Source: Hippophae tibetana
Taxonomy: Eukaryota > Streptophyta > Magnoliopsida > Rosales > Elaeagnaceae
Assembly: GCA_037013495.1 (NCBI GenBank)
Contig: CM072811.1
Location: forward strand, 19,949,659 to 20,013,658
DNA: 64,000 nt
Reading direction: 5' to 3'
The position numbers and the translations under genes are program-made. A model generated the notes under the pieces. The model worked only from the letters and a program-made list of their open reading frames with translations. It was not told the DNA's origin and made no database searches. This document shows, one piece after another, positions 22,981 through 33,711 of the stretch; position 1 is the stretch's first letter; each line of letters begins with the position of its first letter.

Positions 22981-23889
22981 GGTGTCTAGATCAAATCTGA
23001 GCTATTAGATTTTGAAATATTATTTTGATTGTGTTATTAATTGAAGAATCACATAGTGGGATTCTTTTTCTTTCTTTTTTTCCATCCTTTTCTTCTTCCA
23101 ATGATTTCGTGAAACTTTGCATCAAATGGCTGTTAAATTGGTGCTGATTGACAACTAGAGAATCTCCTTTTCTCTATAAGCTGACTTTATGTTGTTTGAG
23201 AAATCGAGAGCTATGTATAATTCACTTTTTTTAACAATATAATAAGACATAATTGAGTGGATAATTATTTTTCTAGAATTATAACTTTAATTAAAACGAG
23301 TGAGGGAGATTCAAACCGACTACATTAATTGGGAGATGTCCCAATATTATTTCATGCTATAACCCATTAGTTTTAAGAATTGTTACGTCTTTTCACATTT
23401 ATTTTTTTATGAGTTAGAAATATAAGATATCTCAATTATTTTAAAGAAATTAATAGAATAAGTAAAATTATAATAATGAAAAAATAAAATAAAATTATTT
23501 ATAATATAAAAATTGAATATGAAGAAAAATAACAAGACGTTATGTTTAAAGTAAAGCATATTAATATTAAAATTTAAATTTAAATGAGATAAGATATCAT
23601 TAAACCATGAATTTATTAGAAACATTAAATAATACATTACATGAAATAAAACATCTCATTTTATATATCTAAAATCACTTACTATGATTATCAAATCAAT
23701 TTTCAAATCTCAAACTTCACATCCTACTAATTGTTATCAACTTTACATCCTACTTATTGCTACGCGTCATTCAATTGTTATCCCTTTACTTGAGGAGGAT
23801 ACATTCAAATGTATATTTTGTTAGATAAAAAATTAATTGGTGCAAGTTAAAGTGGTGATTTGAATTGGAAAGAGGGAACATGTGTAATT
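22981..23889. other. MIR159 upstream region and spacer
   Basis: No protein-coding content. It probably holds the promoter of the MIR159 unit near its left end (CT-rich stretches at 23070-23100). The rest is AT-rich and unrecognised. Confidence 0.4.
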
Positions 23890-24675
23890 GTGATGTCAAA
23901 ATTTAAGTTATAAATTTAATTAGCTTTGAGGGGTGAAAAGGTAATTTTGTTAAATAGGTGGAACCAACCTAATCCACAATAATAACTTAAGAGAAAAATT
24001 AATGGTTCAACAGACCATCTACTATCTATTATGAAAAATATTATTCAATTACAAAGTCAAGTATTAGAATATCCTTCATAGATAAAACCCCCAATATAAT
24101 ATACTTACAAGTCATTACTTCTTTCACATTCTCTACAACGTAGTTGTATATATCCGAACTAACGTTTTGATCTCTAGAGTCTTACGAGCAATTAAACTCA
24201 TTTAATGAGCACTTAAAAAGTTAGAACAAATAGCACAAGTGTAAGGTGTGTTCTAGAGTGAATTTAATAATGAAAAATCATATTTAAAAGATTCAAGAAC
24301 ATAAATAAGATAAATCAAATAAACTAATAAAACCTAGAACAATAGTGAAAAGCAAAATAACATAAAAATAATTAGGTATATGAATCAATCAAACATAAAA
24401 ACACAATATGTTTGAAAAATTAAATCAAGAGCATGCCGAAAGATATATGATGTAGTGAAAAATTGTTTTGAGAGAGCACAAGATGAATAGAGTAAGTGTG
24501 GTGGTTAAAACAATGAGCATTTATTTGTTTATATAGGAGAATTAAAACCCTATTGTTATGTTAAAATGAAATGATATTTTTAGTAAAAAAAAAGAGTTAA
24601 TGATGTAATATTAAATAAGGTAAATATGATTGAAACAATTGGCTCAGGTTAAGAAAGTGATTTTAAACTCAAAAA
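23890..24675 (-). repeat. Partial LTR of family A
   Basis: Aligns with 8300-9270. Matching phrases are TTAATTAGCT..GAGGGGTGAA, GGTGGAA, the ACTTACAAG.CA.TACTT block, GAGCACTTAAAAAGTTAG, AAGGTGTGTTCTAGAGTGAA and GTTTATATAGGA. The GATCGATC-rich part and the 5' end are missing where it meets the copia element at about 24675. Confidence 0.7.
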
Positions 24676-25810
24676 TTACAACGACTTCCAATTGACCATT
24701 CTTTGAAAACATAAGTCCTTTCCTAGGGGAGGATTTTAAATAACGAAGTATTCGCATGACGACATCCATATGGTCTTCACTTGGGCAGTGCATAAACTGA
24801 TTGACGACACTCACATCATAAGCAATATTAGGTCGAGTATGAGATAAGTATATGAGTTTACCTACTAACCGTTCATATCTTTGTTTATCTGCTGGTACTT
24901 GGTCCACATATTCTCCAAGTTTATGATTTTGGACCATCGGAATATCGACAGGTTTACAATCTAGTAATCATGCCTCTGCTAGTAGGTCTAGAGTATATTT
25001 CCTTTGGGAAAGACATATACCTTGTTTTGATCTTGCTACCTCAATGCCTAAGAAGTATTTGAGCCCTCCCAAGTCCTTCATTTCAAATTCATTTGACAAT
25101 TGTTCTTGAAGCCTAGAGATTTATTCTTTATCATCCCCTGTAATGATCATGTCGTCTATATAGACTATAAAGGCTATTATTTTTCCCAATCGATGTTTTA
25201 GGAAAAGAGTGTGGTCAGAGTTGCTTTGTTGAAACCCATATTTTCTCATTGCTGAACTCAATCTGTCAAACCATGCTCGAGGTGATTGTTTTAGTCCATA
25301 CAATGCTCGTTGTAATCTACATGCAGTTTTTTTTCCTGATGTAACAATATATCCTGGTGGGATATCCATATAAATCTCTTCTTCATGGTCACCATGAAGG
25401 AAGGCATTCTTCACGTCAAGTTGGTGCAATGGCCAATCTAAATTTGCTACAAGAGATAACAAAACTCTCACAGTTTTTAGTTTAGCCACAGGTGAGAAGG
25501 TTTCTTGATAATCTATACCATGTTTTTGTGTATACCCTTTTTCTACTAGCCTCGCCTTATATCGATCATCTGACCCATTTGCTTTATACTTAATGGAGAA
25601 AATCCATTTTCATCCTACCATCTTCCTCCCTTGAGGTAACTTGCTTAACACCCATGTGTTGTTCTTCTGTAGTGCCTCAAATTCTTCTTTTATAGCTTGA
25701 GCCCAATTTGGATTAGATAAGGCTTCTCCAATGCTGCTTGGAATTTGACATGAGGAGAGTATTTGTGCAAAAGCCCTGATAGGTTCTGATAACCCTTGAG
25801 TAGATACATA
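24676..25810 (-). pseudogene. Copia reverse transcriptase (C-terminally truncated)
   Basis: Reverse transcriptase of copia Pol. The frame at 25489-25121 carries LHQLDVKNAFLHGDHEEEIY, the LDVKNAFLHG motif with a catalytic Asp, then MDIPPGY, CRLQRALYGLKQSPRAWF and YIDDMIITGDD, the YxDD active site. After a stop it goes on at 24937-24676 with ERLVGKLIYLSHTRPNIAYD, VSVVNQFMHCPSEDHMD and LRYLKSSPRKGLMF, ending at the point where the ADADWAG start of RNase H should follow. Stops near 25120 and in 25490-25810 break the frame. The active-site residues themselves are intact. Confidence 0.88.
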
Positions 25811-25815
25811 ATTGG

Positions 25816-26880
25816 CTATTGGATCCTTGGATTTTCGTTCCTCTCTGTCTGGAGAGTATCGATTTGGAGGTTTACCTCAGTTGTGTCTGAAAGGTAGAAA
25901 TAACCAATAGATGTATCTATAGCATTAGTTTGTAAAGGTGTGATAGGAGGATCATTGGGTACTAGAGAGTGGAAGGGTGCATAAACCACTGCATCTTTTG
26001 GAGATTCAGTCACTAGTTCAGATTCAGTTCTTAGAAGTTCAAGTTTGGGTCTAGGTACTAGCTCATCCATATTGTTGGCATTGTATGAGTATGTCGGATT
26101 GTTACTAATGTCTAATACTTCAACATCAAGCCAATTCTGTTCTTCACCATAACTCTCCCCCTGAAGAGTGTAATTGGATACTGATGATGGAAAAAACCAT
26201 TTAGATTCTAGGAAAGTGACATCCATGGTAATGTAGGTTCTTTTAGTAATAGGATCATAGCATTGATATCCCTTTTTTTGTACACCATTCCCCCAGAAAA
26301 CACATCGAACAGCACATGGATCCAACTTAGTTCGTTGATTTTTATGGAGGTGGACAAAAGCAACACATCCAAAAATTCGGGGTGAAAGCATCAAAATAGT
26401 AGGCAAGGGAACATGATCAGATAGCATCTTTAATGGAGTATGAAATTGTAAAGTTTTTATGGGCATACGGTTTAGTAGATACACAGATGTAGTAACAACA
26501 TCACTCCAGTATCTACTAGGCATATGTGCACCAATTAATAAGGCCCGAGCAGTTTCTAAAATATGCCTATTCTTCCTCTCCGCAGTCTCATTCTATTGTG
26601 GGGTTTGTGAATATGAGGTTTCATGGAGAATATCATGGTTTTCCAAGTATGTCCACAATTGTTGATTAACATACTCCCCTCCATTATCAGACCTAAGAAT
26701 CTTAATTTTCTCATAAACTTGTGTCTGAACCATGGTGTGGAACAAGTGAAACGTAAAAAATACTTCATCTTTATCTTTGAGAAGGTAAAGCCATGTCATT
26801 CGTGTACAATCATCAACAAAAATTACAAACCAACGATGACCCGATGACGCAGTGACTGGGGAAGATCCCTAAACATCAGA
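25816..26880 (-). pseudogene. Copia integrase
   Basis: Core domain at 26799-26593: IKILRSDNGGEYVNQQL, with the second catalytic Asp (RSDNGGEY). It ends at YSQTPQ followed by a TAG stop where the family has PQQNGVAERKNRH. The frame resumes after the stop and runs through 26523-25816 with MPSRYWSDVVTTSVYLLNRM, FGCVAFVHLHKNQRTKLDP and CVFWGNGVQKKGYQCYDP, the conserved C-terminal GKGY-like block. This one stop codon is the main lesion in the domain. Confidence 0.85.
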
Positions 26881-26999
26881 ATGTACTAAAGCAAAATGAG
26901 TCATATTTTTATGCATACCCATAGGATAAGACACCCTATGACTTTTTGCTAAGATACAAGTATCACATTTGAAATCCGAGTGTGTGATATTTTTGAAAA

Positions 27000-27465
27000 T
27001 AAACTAAGGAGTAGGTGCTTTAAATACCCAAATGATGGATGCCCAAATCGACGATGACATAGCCAAATCTGTCATTCCTTGTTACTAATGGTGTGTTGCA
27101 TGTGATTATCTCTTCCTGAACTGAGTTCATCCACATAATATAACCCTCCTCTCTTAGTACCACGCCTAATGATCTCCTTGGTGAGAATATCCTGTAGAAG
27201 ACAAAAAGTAGAATACATCAATACTACACAGTTAAGATATGAGGTGACCTGACTTATAGACATTAGTCGGTTTGAAAGATAGGGTACAAGTAAAGTATTA
27301 GATAATGATAATGAAGGAGATAAAGTCACTGTTCCAGCCCCTGTAACTGGATAAGTGACCCTATTGGCATTGGCAACACGACTCTGTCTTGACTGGGTTG
27401 TATTGGAGAGATCTTTTAGGTCAAATGTCATATGATATGTAGCTCCAAAGTCTAGAATTCAATCC
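27000..27465 (-). pseudogene. Copia protease and GAG-pre-integrase segment
   Basis: The protease motif reads ILDFGATYHMTFDLKDLS. In active copia proteases the catalytic triad is D(S/T)G; here Ser is replaced by Phe, and the residue before ILD is a stop. It goes on with TYPVTGAGTVTLSPSLSL and LLVPYLSNRLMSISQVTSYL, then LLQDILTKEIIRRGTKRGGL and YYVDEL, the pre-integrase zinc-finger approach. The replaced active-site residue means it could not process Gag-Pol. Confidence 0.82.
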
Positions 27466-28505
27466 TCATTATCACTACGAGTAGAGATGTGAAATGCTTT
27501 ACTTGAAATACATGGATCCTGGGAAGATTTGGCCTAAGGAATAATGGATAGTGAGGCATTATTGGTAGCCACAGTAGCTCGCCCAGTGGTTTCCCGTTTC
27601 TTCCGTGCTTGAAGATCATTTCACGGGTGTGTTTGGAGTTTCCGCAATGGCCACATTTCATGTCAAGAGATGGTGGATTTCCCGTGGATTTCTTGCTACC
27701 CAAAGAAGTTCCTATTTTTGATGGCATCGAAATATGGTGTCCCTTGACCCCTTTAAAATCCATAATTGCTCCAGGTGTCGTATCTACACCTATGATCATT
27801 ACGGTTTGCCAGACCTCTTCTCTACGTATGAATCCATAGGCTTGTTCCACCGTAGGGAATGGTTTGATTTGAAGCACATCACTTCGAGTTTTTTCTAGTC
27901 TGTCATCAAGTCCATCGAGGAAGGTATACACTCGATCTTCCTGTACGATGGATTTGTATTTTTGTATGTCAGTCACACACTCCATTGGATTAGGACGACA
28001 AAAATCAATTTCTCACCATAACCCTTGAATAGTATTTTTCAATGGATCCACCCGCCTGTTTCATACGAGTAACTCGATGGCAAAGATCATACATTTGATA
28101 CGTGTCTGTCCCATCATAGTAGGTGGTAGCAGTAGAATCCCAAACCTGTTTCGTAGTTGGGAATCAAATAAAATTGATAATCAAGGAGGGGTCCATCGAA
28201 TTGATCAACCATCCTTTGACAATGGCATTTTTAGTGTGCCATCTCCTGAATGAGAGGTTAGTTTCAGCAGGTTGAGGAAAATCCCCATTAATATATCCCA
28301 GTTTGTCTTTACCAGAGATATACATCTCCACCATCTGGGACCACAAGGCATAGTTGGATCCTCCCAACTTGATACTAATGGGAGTAGTCGACGCTTTAGT
28401 TAGCGGAGGTTGTGAGACGGTCTGAGCTCTAGTTAGAACTTCCGTCATTTTTGTCGTCAAATCTTCCAAGATGAAATTGGTGGTTAAATCTCTAGATTCT
28501 GCCAT
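27452..28505 (-). pseudogene. Copia Gag
   Basis: The start Met at 28505 opens MAESRDLTTNF, the usual N-terminus for this group. Then come ISIKLGGSNYALWSQMVEMY, DKLGYINGD and KGWLINSMDPSLIINFI, the Gag retrotransposon domain (to 28164). After frame changes the C-terminal part at 27985-27452 has MECVTDIQKYKSIVQEDRVY, TFLDGLDDRLEKTRSDVLQI and KPFPTVEQAYGFIRREE. The zinc knuckle reads KCGHCGNSKHTREMIF, where the last Cys of CX2CX4HX4C is Ile. An upstream in-frame Met at 28628 is not preferred because the leader before 28505 has no family similarity. Confidence 0.87.
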
Positions 28506-29308
28506 GAAATCTAAAAAAAATCCTTCCTTTTTTCCTTTTTTTACACTTCGCACACTAGCTATATATAGAACATTTCGTAACCCTAAATTTTTTTTCCAAA
28601 TTCGCGCAGCTTCTTCTGTGTTCCTCATATGTGTTCTTCAACTGTGTCCGAGCCAATCATTACTTTCAGCTCTCCTACCTCTTTTCTAAACAACTTCTAC
28701 CATCGCAGCTTCCACCTTCGCAGCATCCACCTTTAGAAGAGCCGTTGTTCAACTTATGCTTTCCCAGCTTTGCAATGTTCCTCGCAGATTCAAGAGGGAT
28801 TCAGAGAGGGTCACCAAGGAACAACATCATATATCAAAAAATGCCAAATGAATTATAGTCTATGATTTCTAAACCTGGAAAAACAGCTCACAGAAAGCAA
28901 AGCAACTGAAGCTGCTTGTTTTTTGTTTTTTGTTTTTTGTTTACAGGAACTAATGCGTGCAAATGGTAACGCCTTTCATTAGGTTTTTCCCTTCTATTCC
29001 TCTCAATTTTTCGTCGATACTTGGAACCATCCTCATCATCAATCTGATCACTGCAAATTTTTTTCTGGTTTACAGAATTGCAGGGCTGAAGAATAGTACG
29101 GCTGCACCACAAACAGCTAGAATGGAACGTAGGAACCGTGATGGCTCCAACGAGAAGCTTGAACGGCTACCCCAAATTCTGGCCAAATAATCAACCAAAT
29201 ACCCACAGATTAACACAATCTGTTGAGCGTATCATACCAAATCAGCCAAAGGAGAACAGAATCATCGTAGCAGGTAACTTATTCTTCCATTAGGACAACC
29301 AATAACTC

Positions 29309-29320
29309 TGCTTTGATACC
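29309..29320 (-). other. Primer-binding site (initiator Met tRNA)
   Basis: TGGTATCAAAGC on the minus strand, directly next to the 5' LTR end (29322). It complements the 3' end of plant initiator tRNA-Met with one mismatch to the usual TGGTATCAGAGC. Confidence 0.8.
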
Positions 29321-29321
29321 A

Positions 29322-29553
29322 TGACAAATATATCATTTCTGTTAATTATCAATTATTCCATATATTTCTTATTCTTTTTCTGTACAAGAGTTTAGGTATA
29401 TGTATACAAGAAAAACGAAAATTAAACAATAACCATAATTGGTGTACATCCATGTTTTATGGTTCCACTAATATTATTATCTGCTTCATGTTTTGCTCCA
29501 CTAAACATTGGTGTCTGCCACTGTTGCAGCATGCACTACAACATACACCAACA
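29322..29553 (-). repeat. 5' LTR of the 24.7-29.6 kb copia element
   Basis: 232 bp, beginning TGTTGGTG and ending TTTGTCA on the minus strand, next to the primer-binding site. The partner LTR is lost. Confidence 0.7.
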
Positions 29554-31119
29554 TAAGCTTAATGTTTGAAGCTCCATGTATGTTATAAGCCTTGTCTTAT
29601 TCTTGGCTATCTAAGTTTGAACTTTGAAATTTGTCATACCGTTTGTATGAAGTTTCTTCATAATCAGAGAGATGGTTACAAGGTCTCTTTTTGTTTGTAC
29701 CTATAAGTTCTCATTTAGTTTCTCATGTTTTATATATTTATCAATATACATGCATTAATGTAATATAACATCATTTTACATAGACTGGATCTAAAGGGAA
29801 TTTATTTGGAAATCATCCACTTTCATAACAAGTGATAGAGTCACAAGGTCCTCTTCCGGTATTCGTATCAGATCCAATATTTAAGAAAAATATTCTTGCA
29901 AGAAAAACTAGTTTTTTTTTTCGTGCACTCAAATTGCAATTTTATTTTCAAGTTATAAAATGTTTCTAAGAGGTTAGTTTACATGAGCAAGCATTGGTTA
30001 TGATATCCAGAAGTTAAAACACTATCTATCTTTTATATGTAATTTGACTATAAACATACTTTTATGCATGTGTATTTTGTTATTGTAATAGTTTGTCCTT
30101 ATTTTGATCATAATCAAATTTGTTTCTATTTTATTCAACCTCATTTTGACCATAATTCGACTTTATTAGACATTCTTTTTTCCAAAAATAATTAGGTGCA
30201 ACCAAGATAAATCAAAATAAAAAAAATAATATAACATTAGAATAATCATATTTTTCAAAGTACATTTACCTATACAATTACATGAACTATTTTAAAAGAT
30301 GCACAATTAGACTCTCTTTTTTTTTTTTTTTTTTTTTTTGCCTATTACATATATATTAGTCTAACTTGAACATCTAAATCTTGGTCTCAATGATGCACCC
30401 TAATGTCAAATACTAATGTGTTATGAGCTTGGTCCTAATGAGTGTCCTTCTTTGACGGTTATTATCTATTATCTATATTTAAAGCTTTCTCTGTTTGCAT
30501 TTCAAATAGCATACAATTTTAGTAATAGAAGAATATCATAAATAACTTATCAAAAATGTTAAATTTGTGTGATATTATTGAGGTACAAATTCAATTAGAA
30601 GTTCATGCTTATTGATCTTTTTCTTTTAATTTTGGACTCATATCAACTACAAGTTATAAAAACATTCTCACAATATGTATATATTAATTGATCTGACTAA
30701 CATGTTAACTTAATACAGTACCAATCAATAATTCATTTTATATCTAAACGAAGTGTTACAAGCATAATCCATAACTTATCAAGTAATATTTTCTTTTAAT
30801 AAAAGAATTACAAAATTTAAATCCCCAGAAGAAAAGAAAAAATGTGGAACTTGAAAACAATGATTACAATAGAACGGGCCCTAAAACTTGTTGGAAAATG
30901 TTCCAGATAAAATGGAAAACAACCCAATGGATAAAATGATAGCAATAATGATAAGGGAGGAGGAGAACATCATTCCAATACCAAGATCACATTAATCTTC
31001 GAATTCCTTGTCTTTGCCGTTGTAGAGCTCTTTATTTCTTATACCCCAAAGTTGAGTCACAGATTGGGAAAAGTATCTTACAAAATACATAGGAGGCAGA
31101 TGGATTGATAGATAAAACA
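29554..31119. other. Intergenic DNA, possible LINE remnant at 30830-31100
   Basis: Mostly AT-rich and unrecognised. On the minus strand near 31060-30990 a short frame reads VTQLWGIRNKELYNGKDKEF, which loosely resembles the C-terminal tail of plant LINE open reading frames. The match is short and broken by a stop, so it is only a suggestion. A 22-base T tract lies near 30318-30339. Confidence 0.3.
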
Positions 31120-31475
31120 TAGGTTCCGTTTGGAATTGGAATTGCTACTCCTTTTGATTAAAAGTGATTTCAAGTGGTCCAAAACACTTATAGAGGTGTT
31201 TGTCATCTCAAATGAAAGTGCTCTTAAATATTTTTGAGAAATAATATTAGTTATTTCAAGGAAAATATGTAATACTTACTTTTGTAAGAAGTATTTTTAG
31301 ATACATTATCTCTTTAGAAAATAATTAATAAAATGCCAACTAAAACCACTTCTATCAATTTCATTCCAAACACCTAAATGCTACTTCTTAAACTATTTTT
31401 AACATTAAACCACTTTTAACTGAACCACTTCTATTAAAATCACTTTTAAAATAAGCACATACAAACATTCCCTTA
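31120..31475. mobile_element. Candidate MITE (hAT-like)
   Basis: A compact block bounded by GGTTCCGTTTGGAATTGG on the left and CACATACAAACATTCCC on the right, which are weak inverted copies around GTTTG. Inside, phrases of the type AAGTG(G/A)TTTTAGT/ACTAAAACCACTT recur in both orientations (CACTTTTAA, AAAGTGATTT). This matches the style of short non-autonomous DNA transposons in plants, but no clear target duplication was seen. Confidence 0.4.
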
Positions 31476-32771
31476 ATCGTATAATGAATTTAAACATTCT
31501 GACGACGATAACAAGTAAAAGCAATATGGAACATATCCATACCTCATACAGCCTCGCAACATCTGGATACCCAAGGATGTCTGACCAGTTTTATTATAGA
31601 TATCTCCCTCTTTATCTTCAAAGCAAAAACAAACAATTAAGCATTATGATGATGGCAAGAAAACAATCACTACCAGATTTTTAATTCTTGACAGTGTGTG
31701 TTTTGCAGAATATAAAACGTGCAAGCATACACGGTCACAAGTAATAATATTTGATAAGTAAGTTATCGTTCTCACGGAGATTTGTTACTACAGTTTGTTG
31801 AGTACTAAAATTATCTCTCTCTGATTTTATCCAAAACGATCGTTCATGTAACAAATTTAAGAAAATAGTTTAAAAACAAAATAAAAGAAATCTAGGATTG
31901 CTATTTTTCACCAAATTAATCAACTCAAATCATATTATTTTCTTTTAATTTATATTTTTTAGTACATTTAATTTGTCAACCGAAAACTTCTAATTTTATT
32001 CATACATCTCTTCCGAGCTTCGTACAAACACACCTCGTTAAATTAATTCATTATATTCCTATGAGAATTAAATTCACCAAGATTCATTACGTTCTAAGTT
32101 CTCAAATGGCTACACATACAATTAGGGTATATTCCTATCCTTCATCATACATGTCATTCTATCTATGAGCAATATACACAAAAATGCCTCTTCCAAGTTT
32201 ATTTATGTGCCACAAATCATTTGATAAAATTCGTAAATAATCAAAAGCATTAAGCACAAAATAGAATAAACAACTCAAACGTCTTATAAATCGTTCAAAA
32301 ATAATTAAAATAAAAGCATCCTAAATTTAGATCAAATGCAATCCTAGAAAAATTAAATTACTTCATAAAATTAAAATTAAAATTACAACAGATACAGAAA
32401 AATTAGATGAAGAAGAAGGAAAATTAAAACATCACTTAGAACAAATATTTGGCACACGTAGAACACAACAAAAGCCAAAAAAATGGCTTTTGCGTGTTCT
32501 GCAGTCCAAAACCGAACAACAAAATAACCACAAAAACTAAACACTCCAAAAACTCTCCAAAACGTTTTTACTCTATCATCTTATCTCCTATTTGTAGCTA
32601 AAAAATACATCTAAAATATTACATTTTTTATTTTATTTTTTTTAAATAAACGCGTAAAAATTTGTATCGAAAAATAAAAATCATGCGTATCGATTTTCGA
32701 TATTTAAAATGTTTTTTTTAAATCACGCGTACACACAGAGAGGCACCGTTTGGATTTTTCTAATTCAAAGT

Positions 32772-33050
32772 GCATGCCACGTGTCAACGTCTGATTCGCT
32801 GCAAGGAATTAATGCGAACACGTGGCATCATTTCATTGGCTACGGGAAACGGGAAATGGGCGCACGATAGATTGTCGCACGTGATACAACGGCTACAACG
32901 CGGGCTTGATCCTGCGTTTTCGCGCTCATCGTAACATGCCACGTGTCAACGTATGATTGGCTGCAAAATAGAGTGGGACACGTGGCATCTTTAGATTCGC
33001 TGCAAGGATTAGTGCGAACATGTGGCATCATTTAATTCGCTGAAGATTCG
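32772..33050. repeat. Repeated CACGTG-bearing inverted units
   Basis: Two or three diverged copies of a unit starting GCCACGTGTCAACGT, running through GATTSGCTGCAA and ending ACACGTGGCATC. Copies begin at about 32776 and 32938, and a partial one at about 32993. ATGCCACGTGTC and GACACGTGGCAT in the second unit are perfect 12-bp inverted copies about 30 bp apart. Each end is a G-box (CACGTG) or ABRE-like ACGTGGC element, the known binding site of plant bZIP and bHLH factors. Confidence 0.7.
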
Positions 33051-33119
33051 GTTGCACGCAGAGATCAACGCACGGAATCAGAGGCGTGCGTAATGTGGGG
33101 GAAAGCGGCTGGACGCGTC

Positions 33120-33180
33120 AGACAGGTGGGTCCCACTTGTACGCCGACCTGCGTGTAGGTGGGCCCCACTCGGGCGCCGA
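33120..33180. promoter_or_regulatory. GTGGGNCCCAC palindromes
   Basis: GTGGGTCCCAC (33126-33136) and GTGGGCCCCAC (33159-33169) lie 33 bp apart in the GC island. They match the core of TCP-factor binding sites (GTGGNCCC). Function is inferred from the motif only. Confidence 0.4.
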
Positions 33181-33711
33181 GCAGCGTGAAAGACAAAATC
33201 TGCACCCACGCGAGTTGGTCAGGTGTGATCGGGACGCGCGCATCGTAGCCGTTTCTTCTTTGATTGGACGGTCCACGTTTCACGCGTGATGTATTGCACG
33301 TGGATTCTTCTCACCTGCGTAGAAAAATAAACTTTAATGAATTGCATTTTGGCCTATAAATTTAATTCAAATTACATTTTCAACTTTCTTTAATTATAGT
33401 TTAGCCCTTTTTCTAATTTAAATTAAATTGTTAAACTTTTAATAATTAAAATTAAGCGCGATTTTAATTTAATTTAAATTATATTTTTGTCTTTTATAAA
33501 TTGTAATTAAGAACTCTATTATTTGAAATTATATTTTTAGACATAAATTTGCAATTAATTACGTTTTTCGATACAAATTATTTAATTTTCTTAAAATATA
33601 TAAAAAAACAGTAAATACTAATTTATTATATTAAAATTAACTAAAAACATTAAGAAATAGCAATTATAATTGATAAAATAAATGAAAATAACTGTATAAA
33701 ATACAGTTATC

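Larger units (their letters stand above)
24676..29553 (-). mobile_element. Ty1/copia retrotransposon lacking RNase H and 3' LTR
   Basis: On the minus strand the order is 5' LTR (29553-29322), primer-binding site TGGTATCAAAGC (29320-29309), leader, Gag (from 28505), protease, integrase, then reverse transcriptase to about 24676. The RNase H domain, polypurine tract and 3' LTR are absent, and A-family LTR sequence begins instead. Reading frames are longer and more similar to live elements than in the other copia copies, so it is the least decayed. The 5' LTR is 232 bp, from TGTTGGTG to TTTGTCA. Confidence 0.88.
31689..33711 (-). mobile_element. LTR-like block with GC island
   Basis: Plus-strand ends are TGACAGTGTG and ACAGTTATCA, which fit an LTR of about 2.0 kb in either orientation. 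The left part holds GTGCAAGCATACACGGTCAC and GTAAGTTATCGTTCTCACGG, a phrase typical of one end of long plant LTRs. The middle (about 32750-33310) is a GC-rich promoter-like island, the rest is AT-rich. No matching flanking duplication, PBS or partner copy was found, so a solo LTR is likely but not shown. Confidence 0.45.

Noticed and set aside
30318..30339. T tract considered as the poly(A) tail of a minus-strand retroposon
   Set aside because: No body with RT, SINE boxes or target duplication could be tied to it.
32840..33289. Short open frames in the GC island at 33 kb
   Set aside because: Low similarity to anything, both strands open, and the DNA is made of G-box repeats; regulatory sequence is the better reading.
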